Shown here: positions 33,316 to 36,082 of the stretch, in pieces
Numbering within the stretch: the first letter of the stretch is position 1
Layout of the letters: each line of letters begins with the position of its first letter
From: Nocardioides guangzhouensis
Lineage (GTDB): Bacteria; Actinomycetota; Actinomycetes; Propionibacteriales; Nocardioidaceae
DNA: 36,082 nt
Reading direction: 5' to 3'
Assembly: GCF_004519545.1 (NCBI RefSeq)
Contig: NZ_SDKM01000043.1
Coordinates: 1-36,082 of the forward strand
Position numbers and translations under genes: made by a program
The notes under the pieces: model-generated
The model's database searches: none
Told to the model about the DNA's origin: nothing
Seen by the model: the letters and a program-made list of their open reading frames with translations, nothing else

Positions 33316-35475
33316 ATGGTCCCCCACCTCGGGATGCGCGCCGTACGATCCGCCGTCCTGCTCGCTGCCGCGAGCCTCGCGTCCGCCCAGCTCGTCCTGG
33401 CCCCCGTGCCGGCGGCCGAGGCGGACCCCGACCTCCCGCCGGTGCTCGGCAGCGACACCTGGCTGGCGCACCACCGCGACGAGCTGATGCCGTACTGGCT
33501 GGTGCCCGAGGCGTTCGGCGACCCGGTGGGCAACTTCCCCTCGTTCCGTGGCACGGACGGGGAGCTGCTCCCGGAGCCGTTCACCCATCGCGGCGCTTCC
33601 ACCCTCGGACGCGGCGTCTACGGCTACTCGCTGGCGTTCATGCTCACCGGCGACGAGCGGTACCTGACGTATGCGCGGGCGGGGCTGGACTGGATCGAGG
33701 CGAAGCTGGAGGACCCCGTCCACGGCGGCTACTTCGGCGAGCTGGACGCGACCGGCAAGCCGGTCGACGACGAGGCGAACAAGGACCTCTTCGACCTCGC
33801 CTCGGTCGGCCTCGGGTACGCCATGTACGTCAGCGCGACCCGTGACCCCGAGGCGGAGGCGAAGCTGCTGGCGATCCGGGACCTCGTCTTCGGGCCGTAC
33901 TACGACCCCGCCGCGAACCGGCTGAAGGACTCGATGGACTACACGCTGAGCACCGAGGTCGACACGGGTGGGAACGGCGGTGACATCACCAACTACCTGG
34001 TCCCCGGCACGGCCTTCCTGCTGCCGACGATCGGGCTGCTGGGCGACCCGGACCGGAACCGGCAGCTCCGCACCGACCTGCGGAACGTGACCCAGGCACT
34101 GATCGACCGGCACAAGCACAACGGCGCGACGGTTCCGGCGAACCGCTGGATGTTCTGGGGCCGGACGGGGCGGGTCGGGAACCTCGGCGCGCTGCAGACC
34201 GACTTCGGGCACACCATCAAGAGCTACGCGATGATCCACAACGCCAACCAGCTCTTCGCGGACCGCCCGTGGTCAGGGCTGGTGCCGGACCGGACCCGCA
34301 TGCTGGACCTGGCGTGGGACGACGTCGTCGGTCGCTGGAACCAGCGGCTGCGCAACTTCACGGCCGGGACCGTCGAGCCGGACAGCACCTGGTGGATCCA
34401 CGACGAGGCCGACCAGCTGCTGGCCGCCGTCGACCTCACCGACGGGGTCACGAACACCGACCGGCTTGCCCGGAGCACCCGGTTCTTCCTCGACAGCTAC
34501 GTCGACCACGTGTCGCCCGTGCACGAGACGTTCATCCGGGTCGCCCGCGACCCGGCGGACAACGACCTGCGCAAGTCCGCGTTCGGCAAGAACATGCTGC
34601 ACAACATGGAGCACGCCCTGATCCTCTACCTCCACGGCCGCGCGCTCGAGGGGCGACCGGCGCGGCTCTACTACGCCCTCCCCCACGACCGGGCGCTCAC
34701 CGCCGAGACCCGGCCGTACTGGTTCGACTCCACCGGGCAGGAGCGCACCGCCCTCGCGCCCCTGGGCGCCCTGCCCGGCCACGACCTGGTCGCCGTCGAC
34801 TACACCGGGATCGGTCAGGTGCCCCGCCCGCCGTACCCGCCTCCGGCCGACACCACGCCGCCCACCACGACCGCGACGCTCAGCCCCCAGTCCAACGATG
34901 CCGGCTGGAACCGCGGGGACGTCACCGTGTCCCTGACCGCCGAGGACGACCTGGTCGGGGTGAAGGAGCTCCGGGCGCAGGTCCGGGCCGTGGACGGCTC
35001 GGTACCGGGTACGGCGTTCGTGCGGCCCGGCGCCCGGACCTCGTTGACGTTCACCGGGGAAGGTCGGTACCTCGTGACGTACCGGGCAGTCGACCTGCTC
35101 GGCAACGCCGAGCCCGAGCGGACGGTCGAGGTGAAGATCGACCGGACCGACCCGACGGTCTCCGGCCTGCCTGAGGAGGGCTGCCGCATCTGGCCTCCGG
35201 ACCACCGCTTCGTCCCGATCGCCGAGGTGGTCGCGGCCGACAGCGGCTCCGGCGTCGTGGACGTCCGGGTGTCGGCCTCGCCGGCGGACGGGGAGCCGGG
35301 CAACGTGCGCGTCGTCGACGGCCGGGTGTGGGTCCGTGCCGAGCTCGCCCCCCGCGGCCGGGACCGCACCTACACCGTGACCGCGACGGCCGTCGACCTG
35401 GCAGGCAACCCGACGACCGCGACCGGCGTCTGCGTGGTCAGCCCGCCGGGAGACAGGACTCCCGGGCAGCCGTGA
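33316..35475 (+). CDS. Secreted AGE-barrel (N-acylglucosamine 2-epimerase-like) protein with Ig-like domains
   Basis: A 719-residue protein from ATG 33316 (a second in-frame ATG at 33334 is an equal choice; neither has a clear ribosome site). The signal peptide is RSAVLLAAASLASAQLVLAP up to AEA. Residues about 45-460 follow the AGE (alpha/alpha)6 barrel pattern: GRGVYGYSLAFMLTGDERYL, WIEAKLEDPVHGGYF, NKDLFDLASVGLGYAMYV, FGHTIKSYAMIHNA, HDEADQLLAAVDL. A Pro-rich linker (PRPPYPPPADTTPPTTT) leads to two Ig-like domains (about 515-610 and 615-705) with repeated YTVTATAVDLAGN-type strands. It probably acts on extracellular sugars or polysaccharides; the substrate and even an isomerase activity are unproven. 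Confidence 0.75.
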   Translation: MVPHLGMRAVRSAVLLAAASLASAQLVLAPVPAAEADPDLPPVLGSDTWLAHHRDELMPYWLVPEAFGDPVGNFPSFRGTDGELLPEPFTHRGASTLGRGVYGYSLAFMLTGDERYLTYARAGLDWIEAKLEDPVHGGYFGELDATGKPVDDEANKDLFDLASVGLGYAMYVSATRDPEAEAKLLAIRDLVFGPYYDPAANRLKDSMDYTLSTEVDTGGNGGDITNYLVPGTAFLLPTIGLLGDPDRNRQLRTDLRNVTQALIDRHKHNGATVPANRWMFWGRTGRVGNLGALQTDFGHTIKSYAMIHNANQLFADRPWSGLVPDRTRMLDLAWDDVVGRWNQRLRNFTAGTVEPDSTWWIHDEADQLLAAVDLTDGVTNTDRLARSTRFFLDSYVDHVSPVHETFIRVARDPADNDLRKSAFGKNMLHNMEHALILYLHGRALEGRPARLYYALPHDRALTAETRPYWFDSTGQERTALAPLGALPGHDLVAVDYTGIGQVPRPPYPPPADTTPPTTTATLSPQSNDAGWNRGDVTVSLTAEDDLVGVKELRAQVRAVDGSVPGTAFVRPGARTSLTFTGEGRYLVTYRAVDLLGNAEPERTVEVKIDRTDPTVSGLPEEGCRIWPPDHRFVPIAEVVAADSGSGVVDVRVSASPADGEPGNVRVVDGRVWVRAELAPRGRDRTYTVTATAVDLAGNPTTATGVCVVSPPGDRTPGQP

Positions 35476-35484
35476 GCACGCGGC

Positions 35485-35490
35485 TAGGGT
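35485..35490 (+). promoter_or_regulatory. -10 element TAGGGT for a leaderless ATG start
   Basis: TAGGGT ends 6 nt before ATG 35497, in the 21-bp gap after the AGE-like gene, so the dehydrogenase gene has its own promoter. Confidence 0.5.
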
Positions 35491-35496
35491 GGCGCC

Positions 35497-36082
35497 ATGA
35501 ACGTCACCGTCGTGGGTTCCGGGAACGGCGGGCTCGCGACCGCCTTCGACTTCGCGATCCACGGCCACACCGTGCGACTGCTCGACATTCCTGACTTCCC
35601 GGACCAGGTGGCAGCGGTCGCGGCCGCCGGCGGGATCCACGCGACGGGTGAGATCGAGGGCTTCGCCGAGATCGCCTACTCCGGCCACGACGTCGAGATG
35701 GCGCTCGACGGAGCCGAGCTGCTGGTGCTGGTCGGGCCGGCGTACAGCACCGAACACCTGGCCGACGTCGTCGCGCCCCATCTCCGGGCCGGGCAGGCGG
35801 TGCTGATCTGCCCCGCCTCGTGCGCGGGGGCGATCACGTTCAAGCGCACCGTCGGCCTGGCGCTCGACGACGAGACGATCACGGTGGGTGAGACCAGCAC
35901 TCTCCCGTACGCCGTTCGCATCGTCGCGCCGGGACGTGTGAACGTCTTCCACAAGCTGGACGCGGGCGTCTACGTCGCCGGCCTCCCCCGTTCGGGGACC
36001 GACCGGCTGCTGTCGATGATCCAGGACGTCTATCCCGGGACCGAGGCCGCCGACAGCGTCTTCCAGACGACGCTGCAGAACG
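35497..36082 (+). CDS. NAD(P)-binding opine/octopine-type dehydrogenase (3' end cut by window)
   Basis: 195 residues are visible. The N-terminus has the Rossmann motif VVGSGNGGLATAFDFAIHGH, then HDVEMALDGAELLVLVGPAYSTEHLADVVAPHL and VGETSTLPYAVRIV, the pattern of the NAD/NADP octopine/nopaline dehydrogenase family (about 360 aa when complete). Such enzymes reductively condense an amino acid with a 2-oxoacid, or act in related ketopantoate-reductase-like reactions. The C-terminal catalytic domain lies beyond the window, so the exact substrate class cannot be judged. The start fits a leaderless transcript. Confidence 0.82.
   Translation, partial: MNVTVVGSGNGGLATAFDFAIHGHTVRLLDIPDFPDQVAAVAAAGGIHATGEIEGFAEIAYSGHDVEMALDGAELLVLVGPAYSTEHLADVVAPHLRAGQAVLICPASCAGAITFKRTVGLALDDETITVGETSTLPYAVRIVAPGRVNVFHKLDAGVYVAGLPRSGTDRLLSMIQDVYPGTEAADSVFQTTLQN

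Overview
The window is very GC-rich and has strongly G/C-biased third codon positions, frequent GTG starts, ATGA/GTGA gene overlaps and several apparently leaderless promoters (TANNNT ending 6-7 nt before a start codon). With the gene families present, this points to a chromosome of a high-GC actinobacterium. A Nocardioides-like member of the Propionibacteriales is my best guess, but that is inference and no rRNA is present to fix it. I saw no tRNA, rRNA, CRISPR array, transposase or phage gene.

Region 1 (1-8189): the end of an ABC-2 permease, then a tightly coupled operon of acetyl-CoA synthetase-like ligase, E1 alpha, E1 beta and E2 of a 2-oxoacid dehydrogenase, and an acyl carrier protein. 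A phosphoribosyltransferase/alpha-beta-hydrolase fusion follows.

Region 2 (8190-18254): a stress or dormancy island. It holds a tandem universal stress protein (USP), an unknown small protein, an LPG-synthase-like membrane protein, a DUF1918 protein divergent from a DUF1876 protein (coupled to class I fructose-bisphosphate aldolase), a P2-type cation ATPase, a small ion channel with an odd pore, PEP synthase and a single-domain USP. Several of these families (DUF1918, DUF1876, PRTase/hydrolase, USP, CtpF-like ATPase) are those of the Mycobacterium tuberculosis DosR dormancy regulon. A 14-bp near-palindrome with the DosR-box layout lies 56-58 bp before three of the starts, and a related one lies before PEP synthase. 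The likely theme is energy and carbon management during hypoxia or stasis: acetyl-CoA supply, gluconeogenesis, ion balance and ribosome or stress protection.

Region 3 (18288-23803): an unknown protein coupled to a group A flavin monooxygenase, then on the minus strand a secreted GH15 glucoamylase/glucodextranase-like enzyme and a CapA-family protein.

Region 4 (23969-26153): a ClgR/PopR-like regulator convergent with a pair of coupled clpP genes. One ClpP keeps its Ser-His-Asp triad; in the other the nucleophile Ser is replaced by Trp. A frameshifted small gene precedes the pair.

Region 5 (26212-27894): an isochorismatase-family hydrolase, a small unknown protein and the decayed remnant of a flavin-containing monooxygenase. 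Near-identical 16-bp palindromes are scattered through the gaps.

Region 6 (27895-33126): copper/metal handling. It contains an MFS exporter with His-rich ends, a CopZ-like chaperone and an unusually long CopA-type ATPase (1119 aa) carrying an extra C-terminal membrane segment and a His/Met-rich, probably extracytoplasmic domain.

Region 7 (33127-36082): a 14-bp tandem repeat, a secreted AGE-barrel protein with Ig-like domains, and the start of an opine/octopine-type dehydrogenase cut by the window end.
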